A DNA stretch of 64,000 nucleotides, taken from NCBI GenBank assembly GCA_963820955.1, contig CAWGCA010000045.1:62001-126000 (forward strand), in the 5' to 3' direction. The translations under genes were made by a program, and so were the position numbers. Positions within the stretch are counted from its first letter, which is position 1. Each line of letters starts with the position of its first letter. Below, one piece after another: positions 16,878 to 24,796 of this stretch. This stretch comes from CAWGCA01 sp963820955. GTDB lineage: Bacteria > Pseudomonadota > Gammaproteobacteria > Chromatiales > Chromatiaceae. The notes below the pieces were generated by a model. That model was given only the letters and a program-made list of their open reading frames with translations. It did not search any database and was not told where the DNA came from.

Positions 16878-17720
16878 ATGCGCGATCACGACCAACTGCT
16901 GGAACGGGCCGAGGCATTGCTGGATCGACTGGAAGCGGTCCTGTCACGGCCGAAAGAGACGACTGATTGGAATCACATCGCCTACCGCTGGCGCGGTTCG
17001 CAGGGGCTGCAGCCAGTGGGGCGTCCCCATCGGGTACAACTCGACGATCTGCTCTGCATGGATCAGCAGAAAGCGGAGATAGTCCGCAATACCCGCCAGT
17101 TCGTGGCCGGGCGCAGCGCCAACAATGTGCTGCTCTGGGGATCCCGAGGGACCGGCAAGTCGACCCTGATCAAGGCGATCCTGAATGAATTTTCCAGCCG
17201 GGGCCTGCGCCTGATCGAAGTGGAGAAGCAGGGCCTGATCCACCTGCCCGATATCCTCGATCACCTCTATGAGCGGCCGGAGCGGTTCATCCTGTTCTGT
17301 GACGATCTCTCCTTCGAAGCGGACGACGCCAGTTACAAATCCCTGAAGGCGGTGCTGGACGGCTCGATCACCGCGCCTCCGGAAAATGTCCTGATCTACG
17401 CCACCTCCAACCGTCGCCATCTGCTGCCGGAGTACAAACAGGAGAACCTGGACACCCGGGTGGTAGAGGGCGAAATCCATCACGGCGAGGGGGTGGAGGA
17501 GAAGATCTCGCTGTCGGAACGCTTCGGACTCTGGCTCTCCTTCTACCCCTTCAACCAGCAGGAGTACCTGCAGATCGTTGAGCACTGGCTCAATCGGCTC
17601 GGCGGTCGAGTGGATGAGAATACCGAGGCGGAGGCCCTGCGCTGGGCCCTTCGGCGCGGATCGCGCAGCGGACGCGTCGCCTGGCAGTTCGCCCGCGACC
17701 AGGCCGGAAGAGCCCCTTAA
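16878..17720 (+). CDS. DUF815 AAA+ family ATPase
   Basis: This 280-residue protein has Walker A LLWGSRGTGKST (near 85-95) and Walker B RFILFCDDLSF, with sensor-1-like LIYATSNRRHLLPE. This is the DUF815 family, a compact AAA+/ORC-like ATPase conserved in many bacteria with no settled function. The second half has HGEGVEEKISLSERFG and the conserved WLSFYPF. It stands alone between two repeat elements. The predicted ATG at 16878 has only a weak AGGG immediately upstream. Confidence 0.9.
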   Translation: MRDHDQLLERAEALLDRLEAVLSRPKETTDWNHIAYRWRGSQGLQPVGRPHRVQLDDLLCMDQQKAEIVRNTRQFVAGRSANNVLLWGSRGTGKSTLIKAILNEFSSRGLRLIEVEKQGLIHLPDILDHLYERPERFILFCDDLSFEADDASYKSLKAVLDGSITAPPENVLIYATSNRRHLLPEYKQENLDTRVVEGEIHHGEGVEEKISLSERFGLWLSFYPFNQQEYLQIVEHWLNRLGGRVDENTEAEALRWALRRGSRSGRVAWQFARDQAGRAP

Positions 17721-17761
17721 GGAAAGTGGCACTTGCTTAAGCCAAAATAGCCGGTAACAAC

Positions 17762-17871
17762 GTCATTCCCGCGGAGCCTGTGCCGGACTTGATCCGGTAG
17801 CGGGAATCCAGAATGTGCGGAATTTGAGCAAACTGGATTCCGGGTCTCCACTTCGTTCCGCCCGGAATGAC
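17762..17871. repeat. REP-like inverted repeat pair
   Basis: GTCATTCCCGCGGAGCCTGT at 17762 is mirrored by CCGCCCGGAATGAC ending at 17871. The two enclose a central stretch with a second GGGAATCCAG half-site. Confidence 0.65.
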
Positions 17872-17903
17872 GGTTTTCTTGGCTTAAGTAAGCACCATTG
17901 CCC

Positions 17904-18125
17904 TTAAGGAACCTCTTATTTATTCGTACTCCGTCATCCCGGCGCAGGCCGGGATCCAGTAACTTATCGATTACTTTAAGATGGATTCCATCCTTAGGTC
18001 CATAAACGGTGCTTCCCTGCACCATTGCTCCATCCTTAGGTCCATAAACGGTGCTTCCCTGCACCATTGCTCCGGATCTACGCTGCGCTTCGTCCGGAAC
18101 GACGAATAAATCAGAGGTTCGTTAG
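17904..18125. mobile_element. Dispersed element with about 24-bp terminal inverted repeats, two 42-bp units
   Basis: The left end TTAAGGAACCTCTTATTTAT (17904) and the slightly decayed right end ACGAATAAATCAGAGGTTC (to about 18125) are inverted copies. Inside are a REP palindrome and two tandem 42-bp units (17992-18073) starting CCTTAGGTCCATAAACGGTG. No gene is encoded. A longer sister copy lies at 19101 in the same orientation, past the Ada-like gene. Confidence 0.75.
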
Positions 18126-18204
18126 AGTTAGCAAGAAACGGGTGGCGACCAAGTAATCCGGCGCTATGCTATTGGCCAAAGGACAGCGTAACCGGAGAAT
18201 ACAG

Positions 18205-19044
18205 ATGTCCAGCAGCGACTATGGGCGGATCGAACAGGCGATCAACTTTCTGCAGGGGAATTTTCGGGAACAACCCCGCCTGGCAGACATCTCCGCGACC
18301 GTTGGACTGAGCGAATACCACTTTCAGCGCCTGTTCCGAAGATGGGCCGGGATCAGTCCGAAACGATTCCTGCAGTATCTGACAGGGGAATATGTCAGTG
18401 AACTGCTGCGCAATTCCAGCAGCGTGCTGGAGGCCAGCCTGGATGCCGGACTATCCGGCCCCGGTCGCCTGCACGATCTGCTGGTCAATCTGCACGGGGT
18501 CACACCAGGGGAACTGAAACGCCATGGGGAAGGCCTGGAAATTCGCTATGGCATTCACCCCAGCCCGTTCGGTGATTGCCTGCTTTCCACCACCGGGCGC
18601 GGGATTTGCGGGCTGGCCTTTCTCTCTCCAGACAGCCGTAAAACAACCCTGGCCGAGCTGCAACAACGTTGGCCGGAAGCCCGCTTTAGGGAGCATCCGC
18701 AGACCACGCAGCCCATCATCGAACGCATATTCTCCCCTGGCGACCATCCCCGAGGCGATGCGATTGATCTTTATGTGCAGGGGACCAACTTTCAGCTGAA
18801 GGTATGGGAGGCCCTGCTGCGGATACCCCCTGGTATGCTGGTCTCTTACGGCGACATCGCCAAACGCATCGGCATACCGAAGGCCGCCCGTGCGGTGGGC
18901 ACGGCCAATGCGCAGAACCCGGTTGCACTGCTGATCCCCTGCCACCGGGTTATCCGGAAATCCGGGGCGTTCGGCGAATACCGCTGGGGGGAGACCCGAA
19001 AACAGGCCATGTTTGCCTGGGAGGCGGCCAGGGTTCACGCCTGA
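18205..19044 (+). CDS. Ada-like protein: AraC-type HTH plus O6-alkylguanine-DNA methyltransferase
   Basis: This 279-residue protein starts at ATG 18205, supported by CGGAG seven bases upstream. Residues 1-105 are an AraC-type helix-turn-helix domain (LADISATVGLSEYHFQRLF..GISPKRFLQ). Residues about 115-275 are a methylated-DNA-cysteine methyltransferase with acceptor Cys in NPVALLIPCHRVI. VSYGDIAKRIG and AARAVGTA are further family marks. Unlike E. coli Ada it lacks the N-terminal zinc/methylphosphotriester domain, so it should repair O6-methylguanine but may not be switched on by phosphotriester methylation. Two copies of the same repeat element bracket the gene. Confidence 0.93.
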   Translation: MSSSDYGRIEQAINFLQGNFREQPRLADISATVGLSEYHFQRLFRRWAGISPKRFLQYLTGEYVSELLRNSSSVLEASLDAGLSGPGRLHDLLVNLHGVTPGELKRHGEGLEIRYGIHPSPFGDCLLSTTGRGICGLAFLSPDSRKTTLAELQQRWPEARFREHPQTTQPIIERIFSPGDHPRGDAIDLYVQGTNFQLKVWEALLRIPPGMLVSYGDIAKRIGIPKAARAVGTANAQNPVALLIPCHRVIRKSGAFGEYRWGETRKQAMFAWEAARVHA

Positions 19045-19100
19045 ATCCCGCAATAGAAGGAGATGTCCTGAGAAAACCGGAATTTTATTGGTTATCGAAT

Positions 19101-19374
19101 TTAAGGAACCTCTTGATTTATTCGTACTCCGTCATCCCGGCGCAGGCCGGGATCCAGTAACTTACTTGATTACTTTATTACTTTAAGATGGATTCCATCC
19201 TTAGGTCCATAAACGGTGCTTCCCTGCACCATTGCTCCATCCTTAGGTCCATAAACGGTGCTTCCCTGCACCATTGCTCCATCCTTAGGTCCATAAACGG
19301 TGCTTCCCTGCACCATTGCTCCGGATCTACGCTGCGCTTCGTCCGGAATGACGAATAAATCAGAGGTTCCTTAA
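19101..19374. mobile_element. Dispersed element with 24-bp terminal inverted repeats, three 42-bp units
   Basis: TTAAGGAACCTCTTGATTTA (from 19101, continuing TTCGT) is inverted at ACGAATAAATCAGAGGTTCC-TTAA (19351-19374). The core holds a REP palindrome and three identical 42-bp units at 19199, 19241 and 19283. The copy at 17904 has two units and that at 8108 has one. Apart from this element, the 19045-19465 gap shows nothing else. Confidence 0.8.
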
Positions 19375-19465
19375 TTTTGGATTCCGGCTTTCGCCAGCAT
19401 GACAAGAATGGAGGGTGCATCCCAGGGGTATTTGCTGCGCACTGGCCAGCTGGCAAAATACGCAG

Positions 19466-20851
19466 CTAACTCCGCCGCCAGCTGGTTCCCTGGGGACCGT
19501 CCTCCAGCAGTATCCCCTGGGCCTTCAACTGATCCCGGATTCGGTCGGCCTCGGCCCAGTTTTTCGCTTTGCGGGCATCGATTCGCTGCTGGATGAGACG
19601 CTCTATCTCCTGGTCCTGGAGGACATCGGAACCACCGCTCCCGCTGCGTAGATAGGCCTCGGGGTCTTCCTGCAGGATGCCCAGAATGGCGCCCAGCCGC
19701 TTGAGTTGAGCCCCCAGCATCGCGGCCCGGGGTTCGTCGACCGGACGCAGCCGGTTGATCTCCCGCACCAGATCGAACATCACCGCCAATGCCTCCGGGG
19801 TATTGAAGTCGTCATCCATGGCGGCGAGAAAACGCTCGGCGAACTCCCCCTGCTCGGCTGTATCGACGGTTGGCAGGCCGCGCAGTGCGGTATAGAACCG
19901 GGTCAGGGCGCCACGCGCATTATCCAGATGCTCTTCGTCGTAGTTGAGGGGACTTCGGTACTGGCTGGTCAGAATGAAGTAGCGCACCTCCTCCGCCCGG
20001 TAATGCTTCAGGATCTCTCGAACGGTGAAGAAATTGCCCAGGGATTTGGACATCTTCTCATCGTTGATGCGAACGAAGCCGTTGTGCAGCCAATAGCGGA
20101 CGAAGGGCTTGCCGGTAGCCCCCTCGGACTGGGCGATCTCGTTCTCATGGTGCGGAAAAGTGAGGTCGGCACCGCCGCCATGGATATCGAATGTATCACC
20201 GAGACAGCTGGTGGACATGGCCGAACACTCGATGTGCCAGCCGGGGCGCCCCTTCCCCCAGGGCGAATCCCAGGCCGGCTCACCCGGCTTGGCCGCCTTC
20301 CAGAGGGCGAAATCCAGGGGATCCCGCTTCTCGTCCTCCACCTCCACCCGGGCACCGGAGCGCAGATCATCAGTGGATTTGCCTGAGAGTTTGCCGTAAC
20401 CGTCGAAACTGCTGACCGAATAGTAGACGTCACCGTTGGCGGACAGGTAGGCATGTCCCCGGTCGATCAGCCGCTGCACCATGGTCAGAATCTGGTCGAT
20501 ATGGGTGGTGGCCCGGGGCTCGTCGTCCGGAATCAGTACCCCCAGGGCACCGGCGTCTTCGTGCATGGCAGTGATAAAACGCTCGGTCAGCGCGGCAAAG
20601 GGTTCACCGTTTTCATTGGCCCGGTTAATGATCTTGTCGTCGATATCCGTGATATTGCGGATATAGGTGACTTGGTAACCACTGGCCTTGAGATAACGGT
20701 AAATAACGTCGAACACCACCATTACCCGGGCGTGGCCGAGATGGCAGAGATCGTAGACTGTCATGCCACAGACATACATCCGGACCCGTCCAGGCTCCAG
20801 GGGGGTAAATTCTTCCTTTCGATTGGTCAGATCGTTGTAGACCTTCAGCAT
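19466..20851 (-). CDS. cysS: Cysteinyl-tRNA synthetase
   Basis: From ATG 20851 (MLKVYNDLTNRKEEF) the protein has 461 residues, the usual CysRS length; the frame is open further upstream to 21181 but without homology. It carries the class I signature HLGHARVM (HIGH), the zinc-site Cys of YVCGMTVYD, WHIECSAMS, the GGGADLTFPHHENE segment and KMSKS. It charges tRNA-Cys in the cytoplasm. It is divergent from ppiA, with 188 bases between the starts. Confidence 0.97.
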   Translation of the reverse strand: MLKVYNDLTNRKEEFTPLEPGRVRMYVCGMTVYDLCHLGHARVMVVFDVIYRYLKASGYQVTYIRNITDIDDKIINRANENGEPFAALTERFITAMHEDAGALGVLIPDDEPRATTHIDQILTMVQRLIDRGHAYLSANGDVYYSVSSFDGYGKLSGKSTDDLRSGARVEVEDEKRDPLDFALWKAAKPGEPAWDSPWGKGRPGWHIECSAMSTSCLGDTFDIHGGGADLTFPHHENEIAQSEGATGKPFVRYWLHNGFVRINDEKMSKSLGNFFTVREILKHYRAEEVRYFILTSQYRSPLNYDEEHLDNARGALTRFYTALRGLPTVDTAEQGEFAERFLAAMDDDFNTPEALAVMFDLVREINRLRPVDEPRAAMLGAQLKRLGAILGILQEDPEAYLRSGSGGSDVLQDQEIERLIQQRIDARKAKNWAEADRIRDQLKAQGILLEDGPQGTSWRRS

Positions 20852-21039
20852 GACGGCTCCGACTAAGGGTGTCCCGCGAACCTCGCGGCCGAAGTATGGT
20901 AAACGAATCCCCTGCGCTAACAAAGAGCAGCCAAAAAAATCGGTTTCGGGCTTTTGCCAGAAAAACCAAGCCAGTATGATAGGCGCCCAATACAGACCAG
21001 CTATATCCATTTGCCAATCCCATAAGGAGCCTGTGTCCC

Positions 21040-21642
21040 ATGAAGCCGTTTTTTTTGCGCCTGTTGCTGACCGCGACCCTTTCCCTCGGCCTTGCCTCCC
21101 AGGCAGGCGCCGAGACCGTCCGCGTACTGATGAAGACCAGCCTGGGAGACATCGAACTGGAACTGGACCGGGACAAGGCACCCAAGTCAGTCGAGAATTT
21201 CCTGCGTTACAGCGATGAGGGTTTCTACGACGGCACTATTTTCCATCGGGTCATCAACAGCTTCATGATCCAGGGAGGGGGCTTCACCCCGGATATGCAG
21301 AAGAAGCGTACCCATGCGCCCGTCAAAAACGAAGCCAAGAACGGGCTGAAAAACCTCACCGGGACCATTGCCATGGCCCGCACCAACGATCCCCAGTCGG
21401 CCACCGCCCAGTTCTTCATCAACCACGCCGACAACGCCTTCCTGGATTACCCGGGGCAGGACGGCTGGGGCTATGCCGTCTTCGGCCGGGTGACCAACGG
21501 CATGGAGACCGTGAATAAGATCGCGGATGTCCATACCACCGCCCGCCGCGGCATGCGCAACGTACCGGAACAGGCCGTGATGATCGAAAGCGTCACCCGA
21601 ATCTCCGACGACAGCAGTAACCAAGGAAACGAAAAGCAATGA
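21040..21642 (+). CDS. ppiA: Periplasmic cyclophilin-type peptidyl-prolyl isomerase
   Basis: This 200-residue protein has a signal peptide (MKPFFLRLLLTATLSLGLASQAGA) and a complete bacterial cyclophilin domain: FHRVINSFMIQGG with the catalytic Arg, SATAQFFIN and GWGYAVFGRVTNGM. It catalyses proline isomerisation of exported proteins. AAGGAG precedes the ATG at 21040. Its TGA overlaps the ATG of ppiB in an ATGA, so the periplasmic and cytoplasmic isomerases are translationally coupled. Confidence 0.95.
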   Translation: MKPFFLRLLLTATLSLGLASQAGAETVRVLMKTSLGDIELELDRDKAPKSVENFLRYSDEGFYDGTIFHRVINSFMIQGGGFTPDMQKKRTHAPVKNEAKNGLKNLTGTIAMARTNDPQSATAQFFINHADNAFLDYPGQDGWGYAVFGRVTNGMETVNKIADVHTTARRGMRNVPEQAVMIESVTRISDDSSNQGNEKQ

Positions 21643-22127
21643 TTACCCTCAAAACCAACCTCGGCGAGATCACCATCGAACTGGACCAGGAGAACGCGCC
21701 CAAGACCTGTGAAAACTTCGTTCAGTATGTCAAGGATGGACATTTCGACGGCACTATTTTTCACCGGGTGATCGACAACTTCATGATCCAGGGCGGTGGT
21801 TTTTCGCCGGGAATGATCGAAAAGCCCACCCGTGCCCCAATCGAGAACGAGGCAAAGAACGGCCTGAGCAACGTCACCGGGACCATCGCCATGGCCCGCA
21901 CCACGGATCCTCACTCAGCGACCGCCCAGTTCTTCATCAACGTGGCGGACAACAAGTTTCTGGACCACCCGGGACAGGACGGCTGGGGCTACTGCGTGTT
22001 CGGCAAGGTGTCTGAAGGCATGGACGTGGTGAAGAAGATGAAGGGCGTTGCGACCACCTCGCACAAGGGACATCAGGATGTACCGGCCGAGGATCTGGTG
22101 ATCGAGAAGGCGATTTTAGACGAGTGA
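21639..22127 (+). CDS. ppiB: Cytoplasmic cyclophilin-type peptidyl-prolyl isomerase
   Basis: This 162-residue protein has no signal peptide and is about the length of E. coli PpiB. It contains FHRVIDNFMIQGGGF, SATAQFFINVADN and GWGYCVFGKVSEGMDVV. It is closely similar to the preceding PpiA domain, as from a tandem duplication with different localisation. The start codon overlaps the ppiA stop. Confidence 0.96.
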   Translation: MITLKTNLGEITIELDQENAPKTCENFVQYVKDGHFDGTIFHRVIDNFMIQGGGFSPGMIEKPTRAPIENEAKNGLSNVTGTIAMARTTDPHSATAQFFINVADNKFLDHPGQDGWGYCVFGKVSEGMDVVKKMKGVATTSHKGHQDVPAEDLVIEKAILDE

Positions 22128-22167
22128 TGGATCGCCCCCTTCACCCGCTCCCCGGTGGAGGAGGAAG

Positions 22168-22301
22168 GGAATGATTTACTCCTTCCCCCTGTTCAGGGGG
22201 AAGGCTGGGATGGGGGTATCATTCCGGTCTACCTATCCCCCCTCCTAACCTCCCCCTGATTTGGGGGGAGGAATTTGCTCCCCCTTCATAGGGGAGGGAA
22301 C
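22168..22301. repeat. Short copy of the G/C-rich repeat family
   Basis: CTCCTTCCCCCTGTTCAGGG, then GATGGGGGTAT and CCCCCCTCCTAACCTCCCCC up to 22301, repeat the module order of the 9001-9645 array in the same orientation. It lies between the convergent ppiB and DUF455 genes. Confidence 0.75.
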
Positions 22302-22337
22302 CGCGGATGCGCGCTGCCGGTTGCTCCCGAAAAATAG

Positions 22338-23159
22338 TCAGACACGTTTGCTCAAGCGCTCCAGACGATCCAGTTCGCTGTCACTGAAACCTGCCTGACG
22401 ACGGGCCTCCCGGTGGAGCGGCCCGCGGATCTCTCCATTCAGAAAGGTCTCCAGCAACTCGAAATAGGTCTTTTCCGGCGCGACCCCCTGGCGTTCGCAC
22501 AGATAGCGAAACCAGCGGCTGCCCATCTCCACATGGCCCACCTCGTCCTGCAGGATGCGGGACAGGACCTCCACTGTCTGCCGGTCTCCCACTGCCTGGA
22601 GACGCGTTATCATACCCGGCGTCACGTCCAGTCCCCGGGCCTCCAGCATGCGGGGCACCAAGGCCATACGGATCAAGGGGTCATGGGCCGTGCGCCTGGC
22701 CATATCCCAGAGCCCGTTGTGGGCGGGAAAGTCTCCATACTCCCGGCCGCCCGCATGCAAGCGCTCCTGGAGCAGCCGAAAGTGTACCGCCTCCTCCGCC
22801 GCCACCTGAATCCAGTCGGCGTAATAGGTCTGCGGCATCCCCTGGAACCGGAACACTGCGTCGCAGGCCAGGTTGATGGCATTGAACTCTATGTGGGCAA
22901 CGGCATGGATCAACGCCAGGCGCCCCTCCTCGGTGGCCAGCGAGCGCCGCGGCAGCTGCCGTGGATGAACCAGTACCGGCCGTTGCGGGTGACCGGCCTC
23001 CACCACATCGGCCAATTCAACCTCTCCGCTTTCCAGACGCCCCTCCAGCCAGTCTGCCTGCAGTTCTGCCGCCAGTTTCAGCTTCTGTTCCAGCTCACAG
23101 GTGCAGAGGCACTCGCGGGCCCGCTGGAATAGATTTGTTGCGGAATTGTCTTCGGACAC
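22338..23159 (-). CDS. DUF455 ferritin-like protein
   Basis: This 273-residue protein is helical and has ferritin-like ligand patterns: AVAHIEFNAINLA (about 92-104), AAEEAVHFRLL (about 122-132) and LQDEVGHVEMG (about 207-217). These Glu/His sets match the DUF455 family, which is annotated as ferritin-like and has no proven reaction; some members flank tRNA-modification genes. The start is a GTG at 23159 with only a short AAGG upstream, so the N-terminus is uncertain. Confidence 0.85.
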   Translation of the reverse strand: MSEDNSATNLFQRARECLCTCELEQKLKLAAELQADWLEGRLESGEVELADVVEAGHPQRPVLVHPRQLPRRSLATEEGRLALIHAVAHIEFNAINLACDAVFRFQGMPQTYYADWIQVAAEEAVHFRLLQERLHAGGREYGDFPAHNGLWDMARRTAHDPLIRMALVPRMLEARGLDVTPGMITRLQAVGDRQTVEVLSRILQDEVGHVEMGSRWFRYLCERQGVAPEKTYFELLETFLNGEIRGPLHREARRQAGFSDSELDRLERLSKRV

Positions 23160-23234
23160 CTTGCCGCTCTCACTGTTGTCCTGGAATCGGCGCTAACGCC
23201 GCTGCGATGATAGCACCGGGACCAGATTATGCGA

Positions 23235-24089
23235 CTAATCCGTCCTGCCGAAGGACTTTCTGGCGAATTCCCCGAAATCCCAGGAGGTGCTCCAGTTCAG
23301 AAATACCACCGTCTCACTTTTGGTCTGATTCGATTTGGTTCGGTGATGCCAGCGATACATGGCGCCGATCTCCAGCAGCGCGTTCTTGGCCACGAATGCC
23401 TTGAGTTTCGCTCCGGGGGCGACCTTAACCTTATTGTTCCACTCCAGATCTTTCGAATCGAAGGTGTAATCGAAGAGAACGAAGGTATTCAAGACGCTCT
23501 TCTCGGACAACCGCACCCAGTCTATCCCCTGCTCTATGGCGCCCTCGATTAATGTGTCGCTGGTCTCCTCGCCAAAATGTGAGGCAGGATAGCGCAACTG
23601 CCCCCAGGTGGTTCCCGGAAATCCCAGGGGCAGGGACCTCTCGCCCCCCGTGCCGACCAGTTCGCCCAGATCCCAGTAGGAGTGCCATTCCAGGAAATAG
23701 GTGACCCCGTCCTCGTTCTTGTTGGGTTTGGTTCGATCTACCAGGTCGTATTTCGCCCCCGCCGCGATAAGGGTCCGGTTAATGCCGAAATATCTCAGCT
23801 TCCCCCCCAGGGACAGCTTGTTCTCGTTGTTCCAATCCAGGTCGTCACTGTCGCGCTTGAGCCCGATTTCGGCAAAGGTGTTGAGCCAGGTATCGCTGCC
23901 CAGCCGCGCCCAGTCGACACCCTGCTGGATGGCCCCTTCGGCGATGGTGTTACCGTCCTCATCGAAGACGTCGCTGGGATTGCGGATCTGAGCCCACATA
24001 TACCCCGGGTAGCGTAGCTCCTCCGCCCAGGCGGATTGAGAAATGCCGGTACCGACCGTTAATAACAGGACAATAATCAGAGTCTTCAA
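23235..24089 (-). CDS. Exported protein with two tandem homologous domains (NfrA-C-like, tentative)
   Basis: This 284-residue protein starts from TTG 24089, chosen because a signal peptide (KTLIIVLLLTV..AWA|EE) begins there behind GAAGGTG; the frame extends to another TTG at 24164. The mature protein is two copies of one domain: RYPGYMWAQIRNPSDVF..EGAIQQGVDWARL and TTWGQLRYPASHFGEE..EGAIEQGIDWVRL, each ending in W..YWDLGE or STSWDFGE. Alternating hydrophobic strands suggest beta structure at the cell surface. It resembles the C-terminal domains of NfrA-type proteins that pair with membrane glycosyltransferases, which fits the neighbouring gene. The identity is an inference. Confidence 0.7.
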   Translation of the reverse strand: MKTLIIVLLLTVGTGISQSAWAEELRYPGYMWAQIRNPSDVFDEDGNTIAEGAIQQGVDWARLGSDTWLNTFAEIGLKRDSDDLDWNNENKLSLGGKLRYFGINRTLIAAGAKYDLVDRTKPNKNEDGVTYFLEWHSYWDLGELVGTGGERSLPLGFPGTTWGQLRYPASHFGEETSDTLIEGAIEQGIDWVRLSEKSVLNTFVLFDYTFDSKDLEWNNKVKVAPGAKLKAFVAKNALLEIGAMYRWHHRTKSNQTKSETVVFLNWSTSWDFGEFARKSFGRTD

Positions 24090-24494
24090 AAGAGCACCTT
24101 CGAAACTAACCTTCGTGACCAAGCCTACCCGCTTCCCGTGGAAGAAGGAGAGACGATTATGCAATACAGGGGAGGCTGGCCTGAACAGGCCAGTCCCACC
24201 GCCTCACTCCCAGTGAATCATTCATTCCAGGGCCAAGCCACGATAAATCGTGCCGCGACATTCGACGGACGGCCGGCTATTCGGGAGTAAACGCTTTTCC
24301 CCCCGTTTTTCTTCCCTCGATATAAATGGCCGAAAAGCACCGAAGAAATCCTTATTTTTCATAACGAGCCGATCATAAGATTCTGATTCTCAGGAACTTT
24401 ATTCACCAATGAATTGGTCGACATTTTTTACACATTCCCTTACCAAACCATACCGAAATCACCCAACTCACTGTAATTAATTAAATAATTATTT

Positions 24495-24511
24495 TTGGTA
24501 TGCGCTTTGCG
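24495..24511 (+). promoter_or_regulatory. Candidate sigma-54 promoter upstream of the glycosyltransferase
   Basis: TTGGTATGCGCTTTGCG has GG at 24497-24498 and GC at 24509-24510, exactly the -24/-12 spacing, with TTGC at the -12 element. It lies about 290 bases before the glycosyltransferase start, in an AT-rich stretch. The remainder of the 24090-24796 gap shows no gene. An enhancer-binding protein site would be expected upstream but was not identified. Confidence 0.5.
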
Positions 24512-24796
24512 TTAATTGCAGCCTGATATTTCCACAGGGATGAAAGGTGATCTATGTCACAAGTATTCGACCCGAACGACCAAGAAATTGAGAACTGACG
24601 GAATAAATCCCGGGAGATAGCCGTTGTAACATCACGGTAACAATAACGACTGATCCAGAAAAATCATTAGAACCCGCTGCCCCTCCCGCCTTAGCTGAGA
24701 CAACAGAACCTCGGCAGGGCGAGCTACGGCGGCATCAGCCGGAATTGTTTTCCTACTCGCGAAAAAAATAAACGATCGGTACGGGAGAGATTAACA

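Noticed and set aside
17717..18067. Minus-strand frame with a repeated 14-residue peptide
   Set aside because: The 42-bp units of the dispersed element are a multiple of three, which creates the appearance of a repeat protein. There is no ribosome-binding site, and the same units are non-coding elsewhere.
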